DNA of 64,000 bases from Prunella strophiata (lineage: Eukaryota; Chordata; Aves; Passeriformes; Prunellidae): assembly GCA_036583965.1 (NCBI GenBank), contig JAZBQD010000030.1, positions 84,696,800 to 84,760,799 of the forward strand. Direction: 5' to 3'. A program made the translations under genes and the position numbers. How positions within the stretch are numbered: the stretch's first letter is position 1; each line of letters starts with the position of its first letter. The notes beneath the pieces were generated by a model. The model was not told where the DNA came from. It worked only from the letters and a program-made list of their open reading frames with translations, and made no database searches. Shown piece by piece: positions 22,826 to 64,000 of the stretch.

Positions 22826-25726
22826 TTGATATTGCTGCATCATTCAGGCTTATATCAGTGAAGGCTGACCTTGAGAAATTACAGAAGGGATCTAAGTGGG
22901 AGACTAAGCCTGGACTCTCTGGTCAGATAAAGCTCTAGCAGCACAGCAGAAGTGGAGAAAAAAAGAGATCATCGTCTTGGAGGAACAATCCCTTTCCTTG
23001 TTCAGCTCCTGGTGCCCCTTAATTTCCTCTATTGGAAGAAATTATGAGATAAGGCCACCTGCCCATGGCTTCTTCCAAAAGTCTGCCTTCAACAGGCCAT
23101 CCTCACCCACCTGAGCCCCCCAAGTCCCTATTGTTAATTTCCAATCTTCCAATGCAAGAGCTAGGGAGTGCAAAGGGAAGCTGGTAAGATCCTAATCCAA
23201 AATGAAAAGCAGTCCTTTACACACCCTCCAGTCAGCCTGTGGACATCCTCGCCAACAAAGTCTGTGGGTTCAAAACTGTGCCATAAAAAATAAAGGTGTG
23301 AGATGTACTGAGGGCTCTGAAACACACAGACATCACATCTGGCTTAGGAAGTCTCTTCAGTGCTAGAGGCTGAGAGATGAAGTGCTAGTATTTCCCTGGA
23401 CTCCAGATAATGTTACACCCTCTTCCTCCCCAGCTCCTCGAATTTGTACAATTCAGGAACCATTCCCAACAGGTAGTTTGTGTGCAGCTGCATATTTTGG
23501 GTGGGAAGGAGGATTTCACACTGTGGCCACACACATCTCTTCTGTGCCAAGCAGTGCCTGTGCCAGAGAACAGTCTCACACGCAGCTTATGAACAGAGGC
23601 AGAGCCAAAGCCGTCCCTGCTTTCCCTGTATTCCTTCTCCCACCTGGGATGAAGGGAGGCAAGCGACAGCACCACTGGCAGGCTGCCTGCCCTCGCCGCG
23701 GGCGCGCTGGGGCTCGCAGCGCCCGTGCCTCGGCTGCTGCCCGGGCGGGACATGCGGGACGTGAGCCCTGCCTCCTGCTCCAGGAGCAGCTCCAAAGCAG
23801 TACGTGCCTGCAAGCAAACCCACTCCCCACTCGGGACACATGACTCAAGCAAGAGCTCAGAAATATTTAACTCCTCTGTGCCAAGAGATTTCCCAGCAGC
23901 AGAGGCAGAAGGAACAGAGCGCTGAGCAAAAGGCGAACTGCAACCAGCAGCTGTCTGTCTAAAGGGGAACAGATATTGCTGCTAAAAAAGGGATGCAAAC
24001 CCAGGCTGCCTTGCAACTGGAAAAACATCAACGCTTACTGATGCTTTAGTACACATTCTCCAAGAGGAATTACTTCTTACTACTCTCAACAATAAAATGA
24101 AGAAGCCTCTGCATTGTAGAATTAGCACATAGTGAAAATATTTGAAAATAACTGGCCAAAGCCGGCACTTAGGCAGAGTTAATAGCTGCAAAGTAAACAA
24201 GAAAATTACTTTCTTGAAAGCACCATCTGGTAAGGAGGCATCTCTGTGAAATGAGAAGCTCGTGATTCAGATAAAGAGTTCTGAACACAACCTTGTAACT
24301 GTCTACACAGCAAACAAAACACTTCAAGTGTGTGAGAAGTGGGAGGCACATTTTTTTGTACAGTTCCTTTATTTAGGGAAGTGTGATCAATTTGGGCCTC
24401 TCTGAGCAGCACAAAACATACCAGAAATAACAGAAGCTCTGAGTCTAGACAAAACAATGCAAAAATTAGGAAAAAATGGAAGATCTTTATGCACAATTTA
24501 TCTCAGGAATTGATACACTGTGGTACTGAGGTCACAATATTGCAGAATTATAGAAGGAATTTTTTTATGTTTATAGAGGAATTGTTTTTTATGAATGCCA
24601 TGATTATGCCACATTACTTGCTCAAACTCAGAGCCTCCCTCAAATTCTATATATAAATTTGGAAAAGAAAAAGTTTTCCAAGACATATAGAAGACTCAAA
24701 TTGAGGGACTTGGGAGAAACGTCTTGCCAGATTATTTTCGTTTTTCCCATCCAAGCATTTCTTGTACTTTTCAAGTCCCTGCTAGTATTCAATATTGAGA
24801 AAGAACATTAGACTACTTGGAAAGTGATCCAGTTCTTATGGAGGATTTACTGTGCCTGGGTGCAAATGAGCTTCACCTTGAGCTTTGTAGGTAAACCTGG
24901 TGTGGGGGCAGAGAGTCAATTCATAAGAACAGTGAGCAAGGGAGAATAAAAACTTACTCTAAAGTAACTTCCTATCTTCCAAACAGTTTTTCCACAAATA
25001 CACAAAAGGTTTGGGAACACTGCACCTTAAGCAAAGCAGGCTGGATACTTCAGTGTTCACCTTTCCTCTGGAATTGACTGTGGTCCTGCCACAGAGCTCA
25101 GTGCCTGAGGTTTGGATGTTCCCTCATGTGCCCTCCTGCCCTCCACTTCCAGCAGAGACCAGGGAAAGAAAGAACCAGGAGAAGGGGGAAATTACATAGT
25201 GATTTCTGGTTCTGGGTGAGTAACTTCTGTTTTCTTTGAATATCTCTATTTGAATCTTTATTTCCACTGGCAAATGAACTTTGGGTCTACAACATAAGGG
25301 TTCACAGATTTACTTAAAAAGTTGATCTGAGAGTGCTCCACATGAAGAATCACTTCTTGACGTGCCTGTAGACAACGATGTCCTTTCCACAGTGTTTCTC
25401 TAAGTATGGGCAGGGCTCCAGGCAGCTGCACGAAGGTATCAGGAATTAAGTTACCCTTTAGCAATGCCCATGATGCAGCTTAGGCTCTGGTGACTTGTAG
25501 CTAAGTGTCAGAAAGTAAATTTACCTTGACAGTTTTGTTACACCTCTCAATATAAGAGCTGTTCTCTGTAACACACACCATCACTGGTGGTTTAACTGGA
25601 ACTGATGAAAGACATGTTGGAGGCAGGTTCAGATCTCCATGCAGCCTCATGGCGATAGATCTTCCCTGAACACAGAGGGAAATCACATTGGTGCTGGGCC
25701 CTTGCTAGGTGGACTTCCATTCAGGC
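22826..25726. other. Intergenic low-copy sequence around an orphan CpG patch
   Basis: No gene recognised. The CpG cluster at 23690-23765 is described separately. The 153- and 155-codon open frames over it, on opposite strands, are composition artefacts. Confidence 0.5.
23690..23765. promoter_or_regulatory. Orphan CpG cluster
   Basis: About 13 CpG dinucleotides in roughly 75 bp inside otherwise CpG-poor DNA, about 5 kb beyond the inferred 3' end of LONRF2. A GTGAGC donor-like site follows on the plus strand at 23761. It is a candidate promoter of an unannotated non-coding transcript, or a distal element. Confidence 0.35.
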
Positions 25727-26207
25727 AACTGATCTTCCTTCTTCTGCCCAAGCCAAATAATTTCAGATAAAAGAAAATAAAGCTGGCACAGAGCAGTTAG
25801 GTATTCTCTGATACCATGACTACTTAGCCACACAAGTCTGTGTTCTCTTAGCTAACAAGGGCAACCAGCCAGCACTGTGAGGTACCCAAACCACGAGCAG
25901 AAAACATGAGGTACTCCCACCAGGGCAGGGCCAAGATTGAAGCTGGATATCTCTACACTTATCTCTACACTAACTGATCTTCCTTCTTCTGCCCAAGCCA
26001 AATAATTTCAGATAAAAGAAAATAAAGCTGGCACAGAGCAGTTAGGTATTCTCTGATACCATGACTACTTAGCCACACAAGTCTGTGTTCTCTTAGCTAA
26101 CAAGGGCAACCAGCCAGCACTGTGAGGTACCCAAACCACGAGCAGAAAACATGAGGTACTCCCACCAGGGCAGGGCCAAGATTGAAGCTGGATATCTCTA
26201 CACTTAT
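25727..26207. repeat. Perfect 236-bp tandem duplication
   Basis: 25727-25962 and 25972-26207 read as identical over all 236 bases, separated by 9 bp (ctctacact). That spacer partly repeats the end of the unit (ctctacactta). No divergence is seen, so the duplication is recent or an assembly artefact. The unit has no recognised gene or repeat family. Confidence 0.95.
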
Positions 26208-28639
26208 GATGATATATTTCCTATATTTCCTCCCTCCTTCTGCTTTAGAAGAATCTTTCTTTCCCTGCTAGATATACTCTGATTTAAGAAGTCCTGCAGC
26301 CTGAACTTGCTCTCTTACTATAGCTTTGGCCAAAGAACTGGCAACTGAAACCACCAGTCAGCAAAACCTTCCTGGGCTTTTGGTTTAATTACCTTTTCTC
26401 TCTTTTCTCCCTTGAAAAGAAAGCCAGTGGGTCAGCAAGGGAAGAACAAGATGCTATGATGAGAAGGGGCAGGGAATCACAGGCAAGATTCAGGATGATG
26501 GCTAGTGGGTCTCCTGAGGGCTTTGTGAGCTGAACTGAAGAGTAGGAGGATTTTATGATGCTGTGAACAGGTTGATGGGCTGAAGGGGCTACACAGAAGT
26601 GCCTCCCTTTGGCTTTTGCTATGGTAAAGACAGATTATGCTCTTGGTCACTTGCTGTATACCATTCTCAACATCCCATCCTCAGGTTTGCAAGGACACAG
26701 GTCTGTAACTTAAAAAGTTCCAGCTCTGCCTCTGAAGAACACTGGGTAGAGAAAAGGGGACCACAGCTGTTTATGTAACTTTGTCTGTGGTGAGGTTAAC
26801 TAGCCTGACCCCAACAAAAGCTTCTGTGTTCAAAATCCAGGTCCTCCCAGGAGCAGGGCTCCAATACGGCTGCTGCACAAAAAGAGCAGCAGATGTTTAT
26901 GAGAAAAAACGTAAGCAACATTTACAAGTGAAGATATTTCTTCCATGGATGCATGAAGTCCCAAATTTAGCAGACAAGGCAGAACCCCACATATGGCAGA
27001 ACAGAGCTATAAAAGTTGTCAGCAAGTGATATTCATCTCAATTTAGAAACAACTTGTTCCTACCATGTAATGTAAATGCAATGGAAAACACGCTTGTCTT
27101 TTAGCTGCAAGTGTAGTAGGCACAGTTGTTAGAGGAACTAAGCAAAGTGCTGGCATGGATTCACTTTCTTTTTATTCCTTTTTTGCACCTGATAGTATCA
27201 GATTTTCTCCTGATCTTTCTTATCGTATTATTCAATAGGTAACAGCTTCAAGCAAGTGCCATTGGACAGAATTAAGCAGCATTATTTTTGGTTCCTGGTT
27301 TGATTAGTGATGCAAGACAACAGACCACTAAGGTTTCCCCACTCTAAGAATGGCATCACTCAGGGAAGCAGGCACAGTCTGAGATGCTGCCTTTCCAGGG
27401 CTTGGTATCTGTCTACTAGCAAAGGACATGCAGAATAAGGGGGGAAAAAGCTATTTACTAACTTAATGCAGTTACTTTACCTCTATTCTTCTCAAGTCTC
27501 AAGGAGCATGAGGATCTAGCTAATAAAAAGGAAAGCTTGATAACCTCCTGTCTTCAGTGAAAGGAATGTTGTTTCAAAAAGCTGTTGTCCAGGGTATTGA
27601 AGCAGCTCAAGCAGCATTTACAGACACTCCACAGACACTTGCAACCTAAAAGAGCAGTCCTGTAACTGATGTTTGTACACTCAGACATTCAGTGAATACA
27701 GACACAAAGGTCAGTCAATCCAAAAGGGAAAAAAAGGCTAGTATTTACAAAAATGCCTTCACAGCAGTTTTGTCCACAGCTTAGCTGGCAGGAAGATGTA
27801 ACTGAGGAATGTGACATGCTCTCCATAATCTGACTTGTCTTTTGCCTTCACATAACTGTTTTAGAGGAGAATATCCTGAGTTGGAAGGAATCCATGAGGA
27901 TCATCAAAGTTCTGCTGCTGACCAGTGTCCCACCCCCTGATACACTGGTGCTAGCCACGTCCAGTTGCCTTGTTCTGGAACATTGCCTCCCTCACAGCAC
28001 CCTGAAGGTATTTCATTTCACTGGGCTTAAGACAATAAATCCATTTGTTGTTCTTCACTGTAATCCATGTATTTTTTTAGAACTTAGTTTACTGGACCAG
28101 TCAGGTCATGCTTAGGGCTACAAAATAATCCAATAAACTACAAAAGGAAGAGCCCACTTCACGATCATACCCCATCTTTGTCACAACCCACTCCTGAGAA
28201 AGCTGAAGGTTCACCTCCTCCATCCCAGCCCTTGCTGAGGGCCCCTCAACTCCTCCAGTCTCCCTTATTTTAAGGACCTCCAACCCTCCTTCAAATCCAC
28301 CCCTCACATTCACACCCAGTGCCACAGTCTGCCCTGGGTGCCCAGCAAGCCCCACTGTGCCACAACCTCTGCAGCCTCCCTGCTTCCTTGCACAGGGGCT
28401 AAAACAATTGCCATGCAACTTAGGAACCCCAACATCTCATCACTGCTTCTGGGATGCCATCTGCTTCTTAAAGCCTCATCAGACCAACTGTCAGCCCTTG
28501 GGCTCCTGTCAGGAAAACCAAACTATCACCCCTCTTCTGACAGCAGCACATCAGTGGCTTGTTTGGTTCAGACCACATTCACCTCAGCTCTAGCTCTTAG
28601 TGCTCACAGTGACAAAGCTTTCCCCATGAACTCACACTC
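26208..28639. other. Intergenic sequence beyond the LONRF2 3' end
   Basis: Low-copy DNA apart from the CR1 fragment at about 27872. No gene recognised. Confidence 0.5.
27872..27985 (-). mobile_element. Probable short CR1 fragment
   Basis: The segment aatatcctgagttggaagga followed by atccatgaggatcatcaaag matches a CR1 subfamily tail in reverse orientation. The body after it is very diverged, so the far boundary is approximate. Confidence 0.6.
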
Positions 28640-28656
28640 GCATAAATTCAACCTGG

Positions 28657-28662
28657 TTTATT
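28657..28662 (-). terminator. Candidate distal polyadenylation signal of LONRF2
   Basis: AATAAA on the minus strand. About 20-30 nt further along the transcript is a GU-rich element (GCGAGTGTGAG) of the kind bound by CstF. This is the last canonical hexamer before repeat-containing intergenic DNA. Confidence 0.5.
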
Positions 28663-29687
28663 CCAAATATCACATAAATTAAACACATTTCCCATGAATA
28701 TTGCAAATACACATGAAATGAACACTGCAATTTTTAAAAAAAGTTTTGGCTTTGTTTATGCAACAAGAAGTGCCAAATGTGGTTAGAACATGAACTTCTC
28801 CTGTATTTACTAGATACAAAAAGGTGCAGATTAATAATTTATATTTATACATATGTACACACTCCATTTCATTTCTAGCTTTAAAACAGTAAAAAATGGT
28901 TTCAAGTTTATCTACATTAAACATACTCATTTACATCTGGTCAGAAGCCCCAGATAAGAGTTGATACAATCATTTCACAACTGCAAAATTAAGGCGCTAC
29001 CAAAATACCAGTTCCACTAGTGTAAAATGTAACAGGAATAGAGTGTACAGCTTTCTATTTATCAATTTAAAAGTGGACTGGAGAAGAAGGAAAAAGGAGC
29101 AGTAAGAAACATGACAAGTTCTACAGGTTAGAAGTACAAAGAGATCTCGATGACTATCAAATTAACATATTAAAATACAGTAGATAAAAGGCCTCAGTGG
29201 CAAACAATTAGTATGCTTCTGAAAGACAAAAAAGGTTAAAATATATATATATATAATTTTCTAGCTTGAAATTTTACAGGTGAACAACAGGTGTAGAGGT
29301 AGAGGGATTTTTTTTTTTCTTTTTGGCCTCTTTACGATGTATAAAGAAGGGCCACATTCACCACAGTGAAAAGACTCATCATATATCCCAGCATCCTTGC
29401 TTGGACAGCAAGCAAGAAAAGTGTAATGAGCTAGAAAGGCAACAAATCCTGTCTATCTCTTCCAGGAGCTCAGCTCCAATGCTTCCACATGTACCTTGGC
29501 AACAAGTTACACCTAAGCACAGACTGGCTGTAACGTGGACATTTCCTCTAGAGAGCAACGAGACAGCTTTTCCCATGAGGTACTACTGGATGCTGCAGAT
29601 ATTATATGGCAGAGGTGATTTGGTAAAAATGAAACTGGTACTTCCCCTTAAAAAGCAAGTACCACAGGGCAGTGGTGATTTTATCTG

Positions 29688-29693
29688 TTTATT
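29688..29693 (-). terminator. Candidate proximal polyadenylation signal of LONRF2
   Basis: AATAAA on the minus strand with a less obvious GU-rich element (GTGGTACTTG) beyond it. Use of this site would shorten the 3'UTR by about 1 kb. Confidence 0.3.
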
Positions 29694-31806
29694 AAAGCTT
29701 TGCTATTTGATCAGCATTCAATGTTTTGGAAGAAATGTCAGCTTTGGGCTGCTAATATTATTTGCATCCATACACAGACAATTCCTTTGTTGTTATCTTT
29801 TATCCAAAACATCAGTCACTGAAATATTCACAAACTGCTTTAAACCTTGACTAAAAAAAAATCCCTCTACAGTTCAGCTTTCTTTTCAATAACAATCACT
29901 CTATTAACTATGCAGGCCTTCATGAACACAGTAATGTCACTTCCCATGTAGAATGTCTTTACACATTACAAAACAGCAGTAAACAACCTCTCATTTCATA
30001 GGGTTTTCTGTCAGAAGTACCTCAAAAGTAGATATCTTGAAAAAATCATTTTTGCAGAGAAGAATATTAACATTAACATTTACTGAGGCAAAGCCAAGAA
30101 GACACTAACTAGCACCTTGATTTTTTTTTTTTTCTTAAATGCACTCCTATCTGTAAAATTAAGCACATATAAGATCAGGGACCAGCAATATACAAATACC
30201 ATCAGCATCCTCTTCCAGCTAAACTAGTAATACTCAAAACTAGGCCAGACACACAAACAAGCAAGATGAATGAGTCTTGAAGAAATACACAGCATGGAAA
30301 GGAATGGGAAGAACAGGAAGCTAAACAGAAAGGATTGCAAGATCAAATACAGTCCATCTTCTGGTCCGAGAGTTAGTTTGTGAAATCACCCTTCAGGAGC
30401 TCAGCTGACAGTCGGCTGAAGACCTACTGACTTCTGACATTTCCTCCCCACAAATACAACAATTCCTTATACTTCAGTGAATTCCTCTTCAACCTCTTCA
30501 AATCCTGGAGGAAATGCATTCAACTTGAATTTTGAGTAATTTGGTGGCAGAACTTGCAGAAGGCTACTGTAGAGGTTATGACATCATTGGTTGTACATTA
30601 TGCACTTCACAATTCAGAGAATACACTTACAGACCACTTAAATAGAAAAGGCGTGTTCAAGGTAGAGGCAGTTACAGTACATTCAGGGTATGTTACAGAA
30701 ACCATTTGTGGTAGCCATTTGCTGAAAGGAAAAAAAACCTGGAATTTTTGTTTCCCAGACCACAGAGGTTATAACTACAATACCCAAAGAGAGCAGGTAA
30801 TATATCCCAATCACTGCATTTTAATGCAGTCTTCTTCCAGAATTCATGTACAAAGTGGAAAAAAAAAAAAAAAAGTTTAAATACCTCTTCATTGACAAAT
30901 AAGGAGAAAAGAACTAAAAAAGAAACCAGGCACTTTGACCATTTAGGTAAGCAGCCATTTCTTCTTACCAGACTTCTGCACATGAACAAGTCTTTACATT
31001 GGTCTTGCTATGCTTGCAGCACATGGAGATTCAAGTCAACTTTTTTTCCCTGTTGGTAGTATCAGTTCTAGTTATACGAAACTATGCCAATTGAATTGGT
31101 AACACTGAGTTATTTCATTGGCAGTTGAGCATATGTTGATCATTTGACTGACAAGCAATCAATTTAACAGCTATCAAAGTTAGATATCAACAAAACAATA
31201 CATTAAAAAATAATCAAAGAGACAAATGAAGGTTAACACCTGACTGAAGCTTGCATTGAGACGTGCCTTTATAGGTTCGGTTTGTGACTCCTTTCACGGT
31301 GTTACTGTGGACAGATTTCCATCACATACAGCAACTGGTACTAAACTACAATACTTTCGGTTTGAAACACGTTCAGTAGAGACCACCCCGATGTGACAGG
31401 AGGTCAGCATGACACTGCAGGAAGGAGGGAGATGGAAACCTCCCCACTTTTCATCCTCGCTGGTTTCACTCGCAGAGCAGGTCTTCAGAGTAAACTGCAG
31501 CATGCCTCCCTTGTACTTGGGGTGAAATCATCATTTCACAGCAGTGTTTGTTATACTTTAGTGAGCGGCTTGGTTTGAATTTAGCAGTAAGACTGGCTAG
31601 GATTACTTTGGGTTTTCTCTTCAAAGAAACCAAAGTACGTATTTCCAAACATATTCTGCTACAACATGTAAATCACAAAGGAGGGATTACCTAAGGCTAC
31701 CAAATAGTGTGCTTATTCAGTAGCTATTATTCTTTCAGACAAACATCCTCAGATGTCTTGACTACAAACGGCTTAACCTGTTTTTTTCTCAGATTGTTAT
31801 TTGCTG

Positions 31807-31808
<2 letters not shown>

Positions 31809-31835
<27 letters not shown>
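31809..31835. repeat. (GA)13 microsatellite in the LONRF2 3'UTR
   Basis: Dinucleotide repeat read as UC-rich in the minus-strand transcript, a possible polypyrimidine-tract-binding site. Confidence 0.9.
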
Positions 31836-31840
<5 letters not shown>

Positions 31841-32368
31841 TGTGGGTGTATGACAGACTGCCTTCCAATTCACTAACAGAGAGTACTGTTGGTTATAGTC
31901 CTTGTGCATACTTCTGCTGGGCAGTGTAACTCCTCTTCTGTTCACTACCTTCAAGAAAGTCTAGGAAACACCTCTTCAATCCACTGTCCAGTTTCCTCTT
32001 CCTACTGAGTGAAAATTCAGATCACATGCAGGCCAATGGCACTACTCTAGTACTTAACTCTCTTGGCTAGAAACATCAATTCTATCAAAGTACTTTGAAG
32101 CAATTATCCACATCCATCAGCTACATTCTAAATGTAGCACAGCTCTGCAGAGGCTCAGTTTTCACCAGGACAGGAGAGTGTGCAAGGTTTGGTGAATACC
32201 CAGATAACAAACCAATGCAATCAACAGATGCAGGACGCAGTCAGAAAGGGCTGTTCCTTCTTGAAGAAATCTTAAAAAAATACAAAAAACAACCCATCCC
32301 CTTTTGCCCTCCCCCAGAACAACCTGTCATGAGATGTTTTTGGTGCCCACTCACAACACAAGTCCATG

Positions 32369-62565
<30,197 letters not shown>

Positions 62566-63009
62566 CTCGGCGCAGGGTCCCCCCCGCCGCCGCCGCCCTC
62601 GCCCCGGCCCCGGCGGCGGGCGGCAGCGCGCAGGGCCCCGGGCCCAGCTCCATGCCCGCGCGGCGCCGCCGGCCCCGGGCCGCCCTACTCCATGCTGGGC
62701 CCGCGGCGCTGCCGACTCCGGCTTCTTCCTGGGAGGGGACGGCGACGGAAGGGAGGGAGGGAGGGATGGGGAGGGGGCGTGTCACATCTCTGCAGCAGGG
62801 GGGCGGCTCCCGGGAGGGGGAAGGGGGAACGGGGAACGGCGGCGGGGATGGGGGACGGACCGGCTCCCGGCTTATGTAAAGGGCGAGTGGTTGGGCAGAA
62901 CCACCCGAGGCCGGCAGACCGCCCGCCCTCCCCGGGGGCAGCGGTGGCGCGCCGGGAGCTCCGCTTCCCTCCCCGCCCCTCCCTCCGCCGCTGCCCGGTG
63001 CCGGTGCCG

Positions 63010-63056
63010 CACGTGCCCGCCCCGCACGTGCCCCTGCGCCGCCGCGCCCGCACGTG
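63010..63056. promoter_or_regulatory. Cluster of three palindromic CACGTG E-boxes
   Basis: CACGTG occurs at 63010-63015, 63025-63030 and 63051-63056, each within GCACGTGC. They lie about 445-490 bp upstream of the LONRF2 ATG. This core is bound by bHLH factors (USF, MYC/MAX, CLOCK/BMAL1, TFE family) and the ACGTGC part also fits a hypoxia-response core. Factor identity is not inferable from sequence. Confidence 0.55.
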
Positions 63057-63290
63057 CGCCCGGCCCGGCGGCGGCTCCCGGCGGGAGCGGCCCGGGGGAA
63101 TTCCGCCGTGCGGCTCCTGCCCGGCTCGGCCTCTTCCTTCCCGTTTCCTGGCGTTAACCGCTTCCTCGCCGGGGCCGCCGGACCCTCCTGTCCCATCGCC
63201 TCCCGTCCCGCCGAGCGCCGGGACCCCTCGGTGCCCCCCCCGCCGCCGGACGCGGCCTCTCCGCCAGCAGCACCGCACAGGGAGGGTCAG

Positions 63291-63594
63291 GGAGCGCTAT
63301 CGGTTGCTTCTTTTTATTTCTCTGGTCCCCGAGAAAGCAGGTACTTGCTGTCTCTTAAATAAATAAAAACACAAATAAAAAAATAATAACATTTCCCAAA
63401 CACCACAACTGTTCGGAAAAAAATCCTTTTCTGTAAGTGGCAGCCTCGCCAGCACAGCTTGGGATCCACGAGTCGTGCTGAGCGCTGGCTTGTGCATCGG
63501 CAACAACAATAAAGATAATGCAGCTGAAAGTTAGTTAATCATGCGTGAGTCAGAGAGGAATCCAACTTGCTCCGCAGGAATAACAGGAGCGGGG

Positions 63595-63628
<34 letters not shown>

Positions 63629-64000
63629 ACGTTTATTTTAGACACAGCTGTAAACAAACTGCTCTGAGAAGCGGAAAGCCTGTCAATCCAATGGGGAGAT
63701 ACCCACATCCAGCTGCTTTTTGGACTGCAGCTGGACAGTAGAGGGTATTTTTGGCTTTGCCTCTCTCCTTTTAGGCCTCTGGCCCCCAGCTAACCAGGAA
63801 AATCTCATTCATTAACTATTGTACCAAATAGTCTTTATGCTATGAAAGTGTATTGATTTTCTAAATAGTAAGGTATTAACTTTCTTTAGATGTACGTGGT
63901 TGATGTCACACTGCACAGTCTGGCTTAAGTAAGCCTCAGTATTCATGGTGGAGTAAGCATGACCAGAGGACCCCAGCTAACAGCAAGGAATAGGAGCTTT
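63291..64000. other. Upstream flank of the LONRF2 promoter
   Basis: Composition drops sharply from GC-rich to AT-rich at about 63300. It contains an AP-1-type TGAGTCA at 63546-63552 and an A30 run at 63595-63624. No exon of a neighbouring gene is recognised. Confidence 0.5.
63595..63624 (+). repeat. A30 homopolymer
   Basis: Thirty uninterrupted A residues. The preceding sequence does not resemble a known retroposed mRNA, so it is listed only as a homopolymer. Confidence 0.9.

Larger units (their letters stand above)
28640..32368 (-). other. LONRF2: Probable 3'UTR of LONRF2 (about 3.7 kb)
   Basis: The AT-rich sequence downstream of the stop contains no CR1 or LTR copy, unlike the DNA beyond it, which fits a transcribed, constrained 3'UTR. 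Minus-strand AATAAA hexamers are at 28662-28657 and 29693-29688. The far one is followed by a GU-rich stretch (GAGTGTGAG in the transcript), the better end site. Inside are a (GA)13 microsatellite at 31809-31835 (UC repeat in the RNA), an AT repeat at about 29241-29255 and poly-T/A runs at 29310, 30120 and 30859. A 175-codon plus-strand open frame at 29323-29850 is antisense and matches nothing I know. The end is inferred. Confidence 0.5.

Noticed and set aside
23382..23852. 153- and 155-codon open frames on opposite strands
   Set aside because: Mirror frames over a short CpG cluster; no conserved residues, so composition explains them.
29323..29850. 175-codon plus-strand open frame
   Set aside because: Antisense to the probable LONRF2 3'UTR, with no recognisable domain, signal or splice context.
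63500..63624. Processed pseudogene ending in the A30 tract
   Set aside because: Sequence before the A-run contains an AATAAA-like context (acaataaag) but no coding similarity, and no target duplication was found.

Overview
The window looks like nuclear DNA from a bird. The evidence is several CR1 non-LTR retrotransposon remnants (the dominant interspersed repeat of birds and other sauropsids), two solo-LTR-like sequences of avian endogenous-retrovirus type, and one vertebrate gene split into 12 exons with short avian-sized introns. I see no operons, CRISPR arrays, tRNA or rRNA genes, and no sign of a novel gene system.

The only protein-coding gene I can support is on the minus strand. It is the orthologue of LONRF2 (LON peptidase N-terminal domain and RING finger protein 2). 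All 12 coding exons were placed by hand between 62565 (ATG) and 32369 (stop). Every intron is GT-AG, every phase agrees, and the joined CDS is 2268 nt (755 aa plus stop), close to the mammalian length of about 754 aa. Domain order is TPR-like helices, a first C3HC4 RING, TPR repeats, a variable linker, a second C3HC4 RING, then a LON substrate-binding domain. The family acts as RING E3 ubiquitin ligases in protein quality control.

Layout. 1-205: long TAA microsatellite. 206-28640: intergenic DNA 3' of LONRF2. It holds a minus-oriented solo LTR (about 2421-2946), CR1 pieces (about 8911, 15158, 17784, 22393 and 27872), a plus-oriented solo LTR (about 21498-22103), two small CpG-rich patches (2930-3190 and 23690-23765), a perfect 236-bp tandem duplication (25727-26207), and low-copy tracts that may contain conserved non-coding elements. 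About 28640-32368: probable 3.7-kb 3'UTR. 32369-62565: coding exons and introns, with CR1 copies in introns 1, 2, 7 and possibly 9. About 61700-63290: CpG-island promoter with a GC box and three CACGTG E-boxes. 63290-64000: upstream flank with an A30 tract.

In mammals the neighbours are AFF3 on the 3' side and CHST10 on the 5' side (recalled synteny). Neither is recognisable here, so the low-coordinate half is probably the AFF3-LONRF2 intergenic interval.
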